Part shown: positions 11,930 through 39,900 of the stretch, one piece after another
Layout of the letters: every line of letters starts with the position of its first letter
Numbering within the stretch: position 1 is the first letter of the stretch
Source of the DNA: Eunapius fragilis
Lineage: Eukaryota; Porifera; Demospongiae; Spongillida; Spongillidae
Length of the DNA: 64,000 nt
NCBI GenBank assembly: GCA_963681505.1
Contig: OY811984.1
Location: forward strand, 7,136,443 to 7,200,442
Direction of reading: 5' to 3'
The notes under the pieces: model-generated
What the model saw: only the letters and a program-made list of their open reading frames with translations
What the model was told of the DNA's origin: nothing
The model's database searches: none
Program-made: the position numbers and the translations under genes

Positions 11930-12567
11930 ATGCCGCCAAAGCGTAAGAAGAAGAAGAAGAGGTTTGTGCTGTCCCTCGGTGTGTAATGCTTCATCTGAAT
12001 TGGATGTACCTCAGTCCAGACACTAAACCGGACAAGACTTCCGCTTACATGGTAAGCTGTAAAGATCACTAGTATTGATATAGTTGGTAACGGAGACCTT
12101 GAACAGATTGGTTATGCTTTTAACCGTCCTCAAGAAGACTTGACAGGACCACCTACTGATAAATCACCAAGGTCAGTGAGTGTGACCTCACACTAAAAGC
12201 TTGTGGAATAAATTATATATATAAACTCAGGTTCGTGTCTTTGAAACTCAGCCTCGGCCCGTTTAGAAGCATGTCTACTCATCCAGCTCACTTTGAAGTG
12301 GTCTTGGCAGATTCTACTACAATGCATGGACTGAAGGAATTAATTCAAGTGCACGTTTGCTACGCAGCGAATACTATTGCAATCTTTAGAGACGCTAACT
12401 GTAATCGGGCGAGTTATCTGTCACCTTCGTTGACTCTAGAGCAGTGTGGCATTCATGGAGGCAGCAGAGATGCACCAACAAGTGTAGAACTGTTCTACGA
12501 TTTCACACCTCCATTACAGGACTGCCCAATATTGATGTACGAACTGCATCATTTAGAGCGGCCATGA
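11930..12567 (+). CDS. small uncharacterised protein with a lysine-rich N-terminus
   Basis: ATG at 11930 starts a highly basic segment (MPPKRKKKKK). Short exons follow (about 12016-12052, 12105-12170) and then a long last exon from 12231, joined in phase by GT-AG introns. The product is roughly 165 residues. The C-terminal part (FEVVLADSTTMHGLKELIQ ... LTLEQCGIHGG ... SVELFYDFTP) has the alternating strand-helix-strand pattern and the short 'tLeqcGi.gg' turn seen in ubiquitin-like folds. I do not recognise the family. It sits in a tight same-strand cluster: 138 bp after ITFG1 and 63 bp before SPG7. The internal exons are the weakest part of the model. Confidence 0.6.
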
Positions 12568-12630
12568 CGTTACATTAATACACTATTGTAATGATAATTA
12601 AAGCGCACCAAAATTAACCGCGGCAAAACA

Positions 12631-20277
<7,647 letters not shown>

Positions 20278-20636
20278 CTGTCAACATTGAATGACTGGGA
20301 CAACTATTTAACATGTTTGTTTATGTGTATGTACATGTGAATGTGCAAATTCAATTTTGGTGCATTAGTGAGTTCACTCCAGGCAAATAAGGTCTTGAAG
20401 GTAAGGACATTATCAGAAAGTGCACAAAGCTTGCCATTGCTTCAGGAACCATGGTAATGGCAACCAGATAATAGATACCAGTTGAGGATAATATTGTAAA
20501 GGATATTTAATACTATAAATTATTGCAGTTACAACACTTCGACACCGCTGTGGGTTGTACTTGTACAGGTGAAAGAACCCAATTGATGCAGTGTGGTTAT
20601 ATTTAACTCTTGGACTATAAGTAAGCAGTCAATGTG
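20278..20636. other. convergent intergenic gap between SPG7 and MCM4
   Basis: AT-rich 3' flanks of both genes. No ORF, hairpin or repeat of note. Confidence 0.6.
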
Positions 20637-28809
<8,173 letters not shown>

Positions 28810-28948
28810 AACCGAGAGCAAATCAGAAGATGCGCACAGATAAAATAATAAAATAGGACTTTTCCCGCCGGCGGTTTAACCCTTTGTTAAATTGATGTTG
28901 TCATGTGACATAAGAATACGTAATGTAAATAATACACACAACTGTGAG
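28810..28948. promoter_or_regulatory. bidirectional MCM4/DENND11 promoter with E2F-type site
   Basis: The two ATGs are 139 bp apart, head to head. tttcccgc at 28861-28868 fits the E2F consensus TTTSSCGC, and it runs into a gc palindrome (cccgccggcggg-like, ccgccggcgg). E2F control of MCM genes is established in animals; use of this site is inferred. Confidence 0.7.
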
Positions 28949-30948
28949 ATGGCATCGGATAAAAGAAGGCTTCTTGACAGAAATTCTCACAATGAAGACG
29001 ATAGCTCTGTCTTTCCCAATAGAACTGATGTGGACAATTTAGAATCGCGTAAGAAGCATCAGAAGAAGATGCAGTTCTCTGGAAACGAGTTGATTGTCGC
29101 TGTATTTGTAACGACCTTTGACATGAAGAAAGGTTAGCCGTATTAGTAAGTGGGCCAAAGCATACGTATAAGTTCGGATGGGCGAATGCTTTTTAAAATG
29201 TAGGCAATATGATAGAGTGGAACTACCCGGCTGGCGTTAATCTGGACGGAGTAGAATTCAACTCGATGGTCAGCGGTGCACACACCATAGCAAAGGACTT
29301 CGTGTACGTCTTTGAACGTGGTACGAATCGTATAAAGGTAACGTATACTGTTCCACAGGTATTTCAAACATAATCAGCTATTTGGACTCAGCTGCTTCGA
29401 AAAGATAGCTGTAGCCAGTGAAGCCGAACGAGGCGCGCGCATGAAATCTGTAGGTCTGCTGGCAGTTGGCTATGCTGACCTACATATGCATCAAGAATTT
29501 TTGCAAAGACAAACGAGGTAGAATGCCTGTGTTATAGTACTTACTAATCTCATGTTCTCTCTCCCCCCTCCCTCCCTCCCTCCCTCCCTCCCTCCCTCCC
29601 TCCCTCCCTCCCTCCCTCCCTCCCTCCCTCCCCTCCTCTCCTCTCCTCTAGAGTACAGTTGGAGACACCTGGGGATTATGGTTCGCTGGAGGAATACTTC
29701 TGTCATTATCAATCATCTCGTCATCCCGTACCCAGGCCATTATCAGAGCCCCCAACAAATGTGGGTTGGTGGTGCCAAGGGAGGGGCCCATGGGAAGGGA
29801 CTAAGAAAGTGATTTGATTGTAATATATTCACAGATTTCTTCAGCCTTGATTTACGTATCTTTTATCTCATCTAACAGATTTCTCACCCTGCTGGATGTC
29901 TTACACAGTTCCTACAATACTTTGGCGTAAACATCTTTGTGCTTTGGAAATTGGCCCTGCTCAAGAAAAGAATACTTTTTTTCTCTCCACCACCAATTGG
30001 AATTGTTTGTTACAGAGGTTTGCTTATCCATCAATGCTGCATACTGTGTGACTTTACACAATGGCCTCATTGTCAAACAAGGCTGTTATTAATTCAAACC
30101 TGATGATGTCAATGTATTTTAGTGGTTTTTGGGAGGTGACAATCCAAGTATTGGGCCTTCAGCCATGTCCTTATTTGGCAGTGTACTGCACCTGCCTGTT
30201 GACCACACATGGCCTACAGCAGTTGGATATTGACACAGATTGTGATCCACAGTTCTATATTAATGTGGCTGATATCAGTGATCTGGAGACCATGAATACA
30301 TTTGTAGCCTGTAAGCCACCCAAAAGTGTTGTGTACCATATTGAATGGAAATTCCCCAGGTACAACAGAGAAAATATTTCAGTCAAAAACAGAGCTGTAT
30401 GATGTTTTTGTAGACAGTCAAAACATAACAACTCATTCAAGCTATCTGGAACCACTGTTGAAACCGAATCTAGCAGACGAACAACGATTTCAGCACCTCA
30501 ATACTATAAGGTGTGAAATTAAGATCCAATTAATGATTTTATATTATTGTATTTTAAAAAGATCTGATCACTTCATTTCATTTGGAGGAGCAAGAAACAG
30601 TCAAAGTGTGGATGACGAGCTGGGTTTAGCCAGGTATGAGCTAAATGACAAGCAATTCCTTATAGAGCTTGCGCTTGCTTAGGGTGCATAACATGGACCT
30701 CAATGTGCAGTAATAGTGATGGTGTCATGTGTAACCCACACAGGTGCTTTCAGGAAATGAACAGCCAACTGTTCAGAACAATGCTAGATGCCGCAACTAG
30801 TGAAGACCATGTGCTAACTGTGGAAATGGTGGACAGTGTAGGCCTGGACCCAGTGGGTGACAAGCAATTCCTTATAGAGCTTGCTAGGGTGCATAACATG
30901 AACCTCAATGTGCAGAGGCCTGCAGACATGTTTTCCTGTTGTGTGTGA
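28949..30948 (+). CDS. DENND11: DENND11 (LCHN) DENN-domain protein
   Basis: Exons about 28949-29135, 29206-29336, 29359-29517, 29651 to about 29800, 29878-30015, 30177-30310, 30356-30511, 30557-30632 and 30744-30948. The N-terminus ([12 protein letters not shown]) is basic. The DENN upstream part reads [20 protein letters not shown], then [15 protein letters not shown]. The core is [39 protein letters not shown], followed by [20 protein letters not shown] and a C-terminal exon with [19 protein letters not shown]. This order matches LCHN, a DENN protein thought to act as a Rab exchange factor and linked to neuritogenesis in vertebrates. Function here is unknown. An intron copy of part of the last exon sits at 30647-30710. 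It is convergent with EMC4. Confidence 0.9.
29559..29650. repeat. (CCCT)n microsatellite, DENND11 intron
   Basis: About 18 ccct tetramers then cctct repeats, forming the pyrimidine tract of the following 3' splice site. Confidence 0.95.
30647..30710 (+). pseudogene. partial duplicate of the DENND11 last exon in the preceding intron
   Basis: The segment from gacaagcaattccttataga to caatgtgcag repeats 30859-30915 almost exactly, with a 7-base insertion and aacatgg for aacatga. In frame it runs into a stop (LALA then TAG), so it is a non-functional exon fragment. Confidence 0.8.
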
Positions 30949-31250
30949 GAAATGTGATTATGTTTACAGCTATGTCAGAAAATGTATTTGTTGATTTTTA
31001 TCTAATAAATATTGTATCATTGAATGCTCAACACATCTAACCAAGTACTGCCTTAAGATAACAGCATCCCTCCTGAGCACTGTCTTAAGATAACAGCAAT
31101 CCTCCTCCTGCTATTTCCAGAGTCTAGCAAAGGAATCAACAAGTGAATACATATGAATGTACAGAGAGAAATCACTGGTCCCCAGACCACTAGAGATAGG
31201 TAAAAATCAGATGGTTACTTAATGTCCATTGGTGCCTTATTATAAAGTAT
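30949..31250. other. convergent DENND11/EMC4 gap
   Basis: Holds aataaa at 31006-31011 (likely DENND11 polyadenylation signal) and a short direct repeat, tgccttaagataacagca at 31050 with tgtcttaagataacagca at 31081. Confidence 0.6.
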
Positions 31251-32062
31251 TTAACTTGTACACACCTGCTTGGGTTCAATGAATTCAAGCCAGTCTGAAG
31301 GTGATAGCGGTAATAGTTCCATACTGATGACCTTGTACATAGCAAGTGCAATCCCCATTAGATTGGCAAGCAGATACACAGCCAGTTGCAACAATGCCAA
31401 GTCTCCTTCTAATTTCTCATACACTGAAGGACAAATCATACCAGAATGCTTATATATTAAAGGTTAGTTAATTATCAAAACCTGCTGTATAGTATCCCCA
31501 CAACAAACCATTTATGCTGAGGTATTATTTACTTCAGAAAAAAAAAATTAATCAACTTATTTAATTTTAACAAATCAACGAATTACTAACCTTGTTTGTA
31601 AGCAAAAATGGCCTGAAATGGTCGAAGAAACATCATTCCAACCATCATAATAGGAAAGAGAGACAATGTGTTCCCTGCCAGCCATAATACGATCACATTC
31701 ATCGGGAGCTGTTTCCATGGCCCAAGCGCAATGACCCATCCTTGCTACAGGTACGGGGTTACATCACATGGTCTAACAAAGCACGTGTACTATTTCACCT
31801 TCATTAGAAGGCTAGAGCCAATTGCCATCTCCGTTTCCTAATAAATCAAAAACATAATAGCGCACGCGAGTGTGATACTGGATAGACTCACATCTTCTTT
31901 GGGCGGTTCGTCCATATACCCCGGAGGCGAAGTTCCGCTGTCCCTGGTGCCGAATGCTGATTCGAAGCGTCAATACATAATTACCCATACCCCAGCATAC
32001 CTGCTCGGTCGTTCAGGAAATCCTACTGCCCACTTGTGTTGCTGGCCTTTGTGATAACTCAT
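31251..32062 (-). CDS. EMC4: EMC4, ER membrane protein complex subunit 4
   Basis: ATG at 32062 ([21 protein letters not shown]) is followed by an exon with [10 protein letters not shown]. Next is the conserved exon [20 protein letters not shown] ... [19 protein letters not shown] (31736-31592). The last exon has the second membrane hairpin [20 protein letters not shown] and [11 protein letters not shown]. The IALGP.K.LPMN and DWL.FIEP motifs are signatures of EMC4. It is part of the EMC insertase that places tail-anchored and multispanning proteins into the ER membrane. The end is uncertain: cag|gtgtgt at 31266 could be a donor to a further short exon instead of the stop at 31251. Confidence 0.92.
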
Positions 32063-32136
32063 CTCGCTTCCACTAACCAGTAGTACTATTAACCATTATC
32101 CTGTCACGTGACTTCGTTTTCTCGTGGCTCCAGACC
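32063..32136. promoter_or_regulatory. 74-bp bidirectional EMC4/NOP10 promoter with CACGTG palindrome
   Basis: The ATGs of the two divergent genes are only 74 bp apart. gtcacgtgac (32103-32112) is a perfect 10-bp palindrome around an E-box (USF/MITF/TFE family class). Confidence 0.7.
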
Positions 32137-32604
32137 ATGCATCTGATGTATTATACGGACAGCGATGGAAAGAGGGTATATACCCTTAAGGTAACTGAAG
32201 GAGAATGGTGGAAACACCGTGCTATTAATGCTGTACTGATATCTGTGCATTCTTTGCCACACGAACTTCGTGGTTGATATAAGCTATAAAGCTGCACTGG
32301 TGTGCAGTCAGGTCACAACCAAACAAACATAATTTTATTGTAGAACCAGCTGCACACATTAAGTGCCTCGTACCCAAGGGTACATATGACTTCCGCTAAC
32401 TCTCCACAGAAAATTGACGCTAACGGAAAGCCCACAATATCAGCCCACCCAGGTACGTGTGTTGCTTAGTGTTCAACTTATAATTATCATTATTACTTTG
32501 TAGCACGATTTTCACCTGACGATCAGTTTTCAAGGCAAAGGATTACACTCAAGAAGAGATTTGGTCTTCTTCCAACTCAAAACCCTCATCCATACTACAG
32601 CTGA
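32137..32604 (+). CDS. NOP10: NOP10, H/ACA snoRNP protein
   Basis: Three exons, 32137-32190, 32410-32452 and 32504-32604, join in phase to give about 65 residues, the normal size of NOP10. The protein runs [18 protein letters not shown], then [20 protein letters not shown] and ends [16 protein letters not shown]. The YYL-type start, the HPARFSPDD motif and the [14 protein letters not shown] helix are the conserved NOP10 elements. Metazoan NOP10 lacks the archaeal zinc-binding cysteines, and none are present here. It holds dyskerin in H/ACA particles that pseudouridylate rRNA and take part in telomerase. The 219-bp first intron is long for this genome. Confidence 0.95.
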
Positions 32605-32828
32605 TCACTAACTTAATAACAGTTAATATAACCATCACCTACACTTGTGTGTACCAGCACTGATGTTTCATAACTTAGAAACTTTGTTCACATGAGAGCA
32701 ACAATCAAATCATGGCTTGAAAGTTACTGATTAGAATACTCATTTCATGCAACTTTCTAACACATAAGCAACCTTATGCAAATTCCTGCTGAGAATGTTA
32801 TACAGAACAATATGTGGAAGGATTGAGA

Positions 32829-35800
32829 TCACATGTCATCAGCTTCCTTAACTGGTGGGGTGACACGCATATTAGCTGCAACGTGTTCTCTGAAGAAATC
32901 ACTGCCCATCTCTGAATAGTCTGAGTGCGAGATGAAGTATCTGCTGTTGCTAGGTTCACTTGCCCATGCTGCCGCTCCCTTCCAAGCATCCAGGAGAGGG
33001 TCAGCTGTGTCATGAGGGGTATCACAATCCTGCACAAGCACAAATACACATACTTGTGTCATGAATTGTGAAAGTTGACTGAAATGGCCGCAACGATTGA
33101 AGGTCCACTCTCAATCGCTCAGCAAAGTTAGGGAATGAGGTATTTCCTCCTGTGACGACCACATTCTAGTGAAGGTATCAAGTGAATGTCAGTTATGATG
33201 GTGAGGGGTATAATAACCACTCATGCTGATTAGGTACCCACATTCACTAGTCGCTGCTGAATATCTGGCGAGTACTTTTGTAAGACAAAATCCGTGGTTT
33301 CAGTAATACCGCTTTGGTCCACTCCAACCATCATTGGTTGGAACACAATCTCTGGTACCCTAATGCAAGGCACAGAGGAGAGAGACATAACCCACTTACA
33401 TCTATATAAATAATATACTAGCTTGGGAGTTACTTTTGGTGAAAGCATTGAGACGCATGCATTACCAAACGATAAATATTTATGCAGTGCTTTCTAAAAT
33501 AACCAAATGTGTATTTTGGACTAGAGTAGATCACAGTACCAAGATGCCAATGATTATAATTACAGAGCTACACACCCACACGAACACACACCTGAACCTC
33601 TCAATACCCAAATGAAGTTGGTAGTAGCTTGCTGTGTCTGGGACTTGCAAGCTCATGCCAGTCGACAGCCTGGTAGTCATGGAGACACATGGGAGCATAG
33701 TACACACAGTGTACAACATACTTCATGAATGTTGGGTCATGCTTCTCCAAGAGTTTGCTAATCTCTGTCAGCTCTGCTTCATCTTTCTCGCCATCTGACT
33801 CTCCAGCATGTTTGCTCTATGATGCAGGAGGCGAGACATATGATCTCATTTGGATGGTTGGCCCCTCCCCAATTTAGACAGTTGCATGCACACACACACT
33901 TACAATTGTCCTGTATACGTTCCAGTCATCATCATCCATACCAAATGTGTCCTCTTTTTTTTTTGACTTCTTACCTACATGTTACATATACAAACATTGG
34001 TTGTGATTTATCTGCCCCCACCTGCTTAATACCACCCGTGAATGTAAGTTACCTATTGATGCTAACAGTCCAACCATGGTAAATATAAACCCCTGATTGG
34101 TCAAGGCTTATATTGACCACACCCTCACCTGCAGCTGCCTCCCCCTCAGCCAGTCTGGAAATGATCCGCATGCGGTGGGTAGAGGCTGCACTTCGTCTCT
34201 TAGACAGCTCCTGCTTCTGTTGCTGCCGTGTCTTTATCTGCTCTATTAGTTCCTATGCAACAATTCAAGGATGGTTATCTAAACACCAGCAGGTCAATCA
34301 TAGAGCAGTGTGTTGGACAACAGAAGGTGGCTAGCTAACCTTTCTTCTTAGCCGCAAGCTTTGAAGCCAGTCCTCTGACACCACCTCAGGCTGTAATGGT
34401 TACAAACACCAAACAGCTCACATTTTGCTACATTAGGTCTTCACTAACACACCTCAGTAGGTTGGTCCCCATCACGCTGGAGGGTAGACAGCTTACTCTG
34501 TTCTTCATTGAGGCTTTGCTGAGCTGTCTTGATTGCTTGATCCAAGCTCTGGGGAAGGTGGTCACATATCAAGATCTCTGATATACCAACTCTTGCAAGG
34601 GCTTTTAATTAAGTACACGTACTAACAAAATACATGTACACATATGACACCACTCTTTCCTAAACAATCCATTGTAGGATGCCTTGTTACCAAGGATACC
34701 ATAACCTGAATGTTAAACATTCAACACAGCTACCTTCACCTTATGTGTTGTGAAGCCACATCACTCAATAAAGCCATACCTACCTCCACTGAAAAAAGCC
34801 CTGATTCTTCCAGTACAGAGAGGAGCTCATCAGAATCTAGCTCATCTTGAAGCAGCTGAAGGTTCATCAGCTTGTCCACTTCTGCTTGCAACTCAGCTAT
34901 CTGCAAAACCAGAGCAAAAACTGACACAGGTGTTAACAAACATTTTAATGGTTGCAGTTACTATCATGTACCCCCACACATCACACCCACATCGTATGTA
35001 CCCCCACACATCACACCAACATAATCATGTACCCCCCTGTACCCCCACACATCACACCCACACCATATGTACCCCCCTGTACCCCCACACATCACACCAA
35101 CATAATCATTTACCCCCCTGTACCCCCACACATCACACCCACACCATATGTACCCGCTCTTCTCGCTTTCTCTGGTTTAACTTCAGCAGCTGTTCTCGAG
35201 CTTTCTGCTTTCTTATCTTGTCCTTCTCTTCCTTTGCAAGTGCGTCAGGTAACACCACACCCTATAAAAGAGTATCTCATCTCTAGGTGCACATTGTGGT
35301 AACAACAAACATGTGATGACGCCTTACCTGAGCGTAGGGTAGCTGGATGACCCTAAACCCTTCATCTCCCATAGCACACGCTGCACCTAGCTCAGCAGAA
35401 TAGTTAAGAGCTACATAACAATGGCTACTGGTGATCTCCTGTGCCCTGGAGAGGGTGATATGACCCAACAAGGCTGGGTACTTCAACTGCAGAAGACGTT
35501 GCATACAGCCCACCACATGGGCCCCACCAATGTTAATCCTTGAGGGCAGAAAATGGTTGTCATGGATACTGCGTGTTTGCAACCTGTACACATGCCAGAC
35601 ATGTCTAGACACACACCCAAAAGTACAGACCCATAAGTGCTGGGGTGCATAACTGCCATGTAATCATACCCAGAATAAGTATTACAGTACACAACCACAA
35701 ACTGGTACAGGATGTGCCGCCCAACGGGCGTGTATCGGATGGTTATGACAATACATGACAATCCGATATAGACCCGTTGGGCATTACACTTCCGTACCAA

Positions 35801-36878
35801 GTTTTGATTTTTGGTTGTGTATATGCACATGCTTTTTTCCATATCATGCGCATATACACACACCATATGTGCACATACACACACCATATGTGCACATATA
35901 CACACACCATATGTGCACATACACACACACCATATGTGCACATACACACACATGCACACCTTTTACAGTTTTTAGCATCAAACTTGCCATCCAGTACTGG
36001 CATGATATGAGTGGCTTGGTGGCCTGAGCTGATGACCAGTGCATCGCCCAATGCCACACCCCTCTTATTGGCATGATGGTAGGCTCCAAATAGACCATCC
36101 ACTCCATAGCTCACACTCTGCACACCATACCCTTCAAATAATAGCTCTGACATTGTACTTCGACAATAGTTTGGGTTACAGACAGGCTCTGTCATTACTA
36201 CAGGGTGGTCAATGGAAGATTCTTCAAACAAACCAAGATGGCTGAAGGCATAGTCCAAGATCTGTTCTTGACAGGCAAAATTGACAACAACGTTCCGATC
36301 AAATTGATTCCTAAGTGATGAGCGGACAGCTTCCACATTTGCAATGCTATTTCCAATACAAGTGCAGTCTGACTCGCCCTATGACAGGCAGTAGAGGAAG
36401 TAATTCACTTCTCATAACAGTATAACAAACTCTGCAGGTGAATTCCTCACCAACACACCTTTTTCCCTCTGGTCTTGGCAATGGCGTTTCTGAACACCAA
36501 ATGAGGCGAACTTTCACCAGCCCAGCCTACCCGACACTGAGAAGAGCCTATAGTGGAGGATACACAACAGAATGACACAGAGCCTTGGGGTACCTAGTAC
36601 TTCAGCTAAGGTATATGTGACAGCTAATATATCAGTGCACGTACTGCATACTGCTATATGATGTAGTATCAGTAGTAATGCCATGACGTTATACCCTACC
36701 ATTATCTACGATAATCGGTGTTTCTTCTCCCCTATAGTTCGAAGCATAGTCGTCTGCATAAAATGGATCTGGTATTACTAGGTTGTCAGCGAATCTGTAC
36801 AGTCCTGGGTGTAGGGGATCTGTAATAGGCGATAATTATTTTCTGAATGAAACTGTTACACTTACCTGGTATAGCCAT
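32829..36878 (-). CDS. ACTR5: ACTR5 (ARP5), INO80 complex actin-related protein
   Basis: Starts with a small exon (MAIP) at 36878. The actin fold begins with ETPIIVDNGSSQCRVGWAGE (phosphate-binding loop). FDRNVVVNFACQEQILDYAF and DHPVVMTEPVCNPNYCRSTM follow, then the ARP5-typical VSYGVDGLFGAYHH and SSGHQATHIMPVLDGKFDAK. A charged coiled-coil insertion (KEEKDKIRKQKAREQL, LQAEVDKLMNLQLLQDELDS) interrupts the fold, as in ARP5. The fold resumes with ERFRVPEIVFQPMMVGVDQSGI and VVTGGNTSFPNFAERL, and the C-terminus reads DPLLDAWKGAAAWAS ... EADDM. ARP5 with IES6 couples INO80 to nucleosome sliding. Introns carry C-rich and CA-rich arrays and a fold-back element. Shares a 73-bp promoter with LONP2. 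Confidence 0.93.
34960..35156. repeat. irregular C-rich repeat, ACTR5 intron
   Basis: About six copies of gtacccccacacatcacacc, alternating with catcgtat or aacataatcat tails. Confidence 0.9.
35719..35782. repeat. 64-bp imperfect palindrome (MITE remnant), ACTR5 intron
   Basis: gcccaacggg...atcggat at 35719-35740 pairs with atccgata...cccgttgggc at 35761-35782. Confidence 0.7.
35855..35960. repeat. (CA)n-type minisatellite, ACTR5 intron
   Basis: Four copies of catatgtgcacatacacaca, next to the 5' splice site of an ACTR5 exon. Confidence 0.9.
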
Positions 36879-36951
36879 ACTTAACTTCAGCACTGCTCTT
36901 GCCGCCGTATTCAATTTAACGCGCAGCTGTCGTTAATTTAATTTTGTCACA
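36879..36951. promoter_or_regulatory. 73-bp bidirectional ACTR5/LONP2 promoter
   Basis: The two divergent ATGs are separated by 73 bp. No TATA box; a central gcgcagc motif. The shared promoter is inferred from spacing. Confidence 0.6.
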
Positions 36952-39900
36952 ATGAGCGGCAGATGGCAAAGGGACAGACTTTTGCCCGATTTGCTCCCCA
37001 TCCTTGTAGTGGAAGGCCGTGTTCTTTTTCCAGGAGTGTCCATGGTTGTGCATGTCAAAGACCCAAAGGGGTAAGATAACCTGGATTTATTGGTATCGCA
37101 GTTATACTAGTATTGGCAGGGAAAGCCAGTTACCCTAATTATTTGGCCCTGATTTTGTTTCCATCTCATTAATACTCCAAACACATGATCGCACACATTG
37201 GGCTATTCTATTATTTAGCCGTACACCCGTACTGATGACAATAAATGGTGTCCACGGGGGGTGTTCGTAAACATGAGGTTGTCCAGGGGAGTTGTCCCGA
37301 GGGGGGGGGGGGGGGGGGGGGGAGAGGTATAAATGCCTGTCCGGGGGGTTTGCAGGTAAAACGTACGCTTGTCCGGGGTAGGTGTAATCAAATAGACGCT
37401 TGTCCGGGGTAGGTGTAATCAAATAGACGCTTGTCCAGGGTGTCCTCTAAAGCCTGTCCCGGGGGGTGTAGACAAAACGGGTGTTTTACATATTGTCCCG
37501 GGGGGTTACGTTTGCAATTATTGTCATCTGTAGGGGTGTATGTTAAATAATGGAACAGCCCAATTAATATGGGCCTTACGCTGTAGGTCGTACCCGTATG
37601 CATGTACCATAATGGTTGCACTCTATTGTAATCTTCAGTGTGAAGCTGGTAGAGGCAAAGATCTGGAATGAGGATAGTTGGAATGGAAAGTATATTGGGA
37701 TAGTACCGCAAGAAAGCAAAAATGGAAAGTTAAAGGTACTAAACATAGTATTGACGACCATGGCATGTGACAGGGCTGTGTTATGTAGCTTCATAATATA
37801 GGGACCGCTGCATCAGTGAAACAGGCAGTTGCAAAGTCCCACCCATTTCCTCATTATGTGTTGTTGGTTATCGGATTATGCAGATTTCAGTTGAACAACA
37901 TCCAACAAGAGGTACCATTTATAATAGGGGCTGTTGTGCAGATGGACTATTTGAAGCAAGGTGTGTACATGTGTGTGTGTGTGTGCATGTGTGTATGTGC
38001 GTGTGTGTTGTGTGTTGTCAAATAATTTTGTATCATTTTGTATAATCCTATTCAGACCCATTAACACAGGAGGTCAAAGTTCTGGCAGACACATTCAGGG
38101 AATGTGTCAACCAACTCTTCGAGCTTCTTGATATTCATAACTCTTCAACCATAAAACTGAAGGTGTGTGCTGCTCCGTTCAAGTTAGACTTTTCTTTACA
38201 GTTGACATCCACATAGCACTACATGTCTTCAGTGTCTGATGACCTCCTGCCAGACATTTTTACCTCTTTGGTAAAGAGCTCATTTGAAGAGAAGTTAGAA
38301 GTACTGGATGCTGTGTCACTTGCAGACAGATTTAAAGTGGCCCACCCACTATTGCAGCGACAGATTGAGGCATGTCCATTGTGCGCTTTGTGGATGTGTG
38401 TGTGCCACATTGTTGCATATTGTTGTATGTACAGTCATTGAAGCTACTACGGAAAGTTACCACGAGTACTTTTGATTCCATGGAGAAAGCAAGTTCCTTC
38501 CATCTGCCATGTATTAGTCACTTGTATTCTTTATAACAGATGGGGCATAATCGCCATTATGTGGCAGGCCGTACTGGGATGGACAGTGCTGATGACACAG
38601 ATGATGAAATAACTGAACTGGACCATCGCCTGAGGGCAGCCTCACTTCCTGAACATGCAATGAAAGCTGCCCAGAAGGAGCTGAAGGTACAGCTGTAGGT
38701 GGCTTAGGTGTGGCCTTGCTGATGGTAGGTGGCTTAGGTGTGGCCTTGCTGATGGTAGGGACTGAATTTACTCTCTCTCTCTATACAGAGGCTTAAAGCA
38801 TTGCCTCCACAGTTCCCAGAACATGCTGTGTGCAGGTAAGCAGAGCAAGCTGGAGATGTGTACACATGTACCTGTATTGTTTTATGGCAGAAACTATTTG
38901 GACACAATCTTGGATCTTCCTTGGTCCAAATCAACCAATGACCAACTTGGGATTGCAAAGGCTAAGGAATGTCTTGACTCTGACCACTATGGTATAGAGA
39001 AGCTGAAGAAAAGGGTTTTGGAATACTTAGCTGTCAGGCAACTGAAAAATGACCTTAAAGGTTATCAATGGATTGGGGATACATTAATTACTCCAGCCAT
39101 CATTTCAATGACATCACTGTAGGTCCAATACTCTGTTTTGTTGGAGCCCCAGGTGTGGGCAAAACAAGTGTTGGCCGCTCAATTGCTAAAACCCTCGGAA
39201 GGAAATTCCACAGGTACAGATGATAGCAATTATTGTTCATTGAGTCAGCATGTGTGTCCCCCCTATTGCAGGATATCACTGGGAGGCTGCTGTGACCAGT
39301 CAGACATAAGAGGACACAGGTAGCTAGCTGTCTTGTGCACTGTATTTAAATGTACCATTGCATTCCCCAGGCGAACCTATATTGGTTCAATGCCTGGACG
39401 AATTATTCAGGGACTAAAAGTTGTAGGTACCAACAACCCTGTTTTCCTCCTCGATGAAGTGGACAAACTGGTGAGTGTGCGTAGGTTGGCCTGGGCACCA
39501 GGTAAGACTGGTTCCCTTTCCAGCACATGAGCCTTCAGGGTGATCCAGCTGCTGCTTTATTAGAAGTGTTAGACCCTGAGCAAAACGGAACCTTCACTGA
39601 CCAGTAACCCTTGTCCATTTTAACAATCACTTGGATGAATAACCTTCAAACACCACAGCTACCTAGGCATTCCATTTGATCTTTCACAAGTTATGTTTGT
39701 AGCGACTGCTAACACCATGGCAACGATTCCTCCTGCATTGCTGGACAGATTGGAGGTGAGTATCTTCACATTGAGTTACATGTATCATGGGTGGAGTGCA
39801 AGGGTTAGGTTATTGAAGTGCCAGGCTACACAGAAGAAGAAAAGGTTCAGATTGCACTGAGACACCTTCTGCCCAAGCAGCTTGAGGTGGGTGTGGTTAT

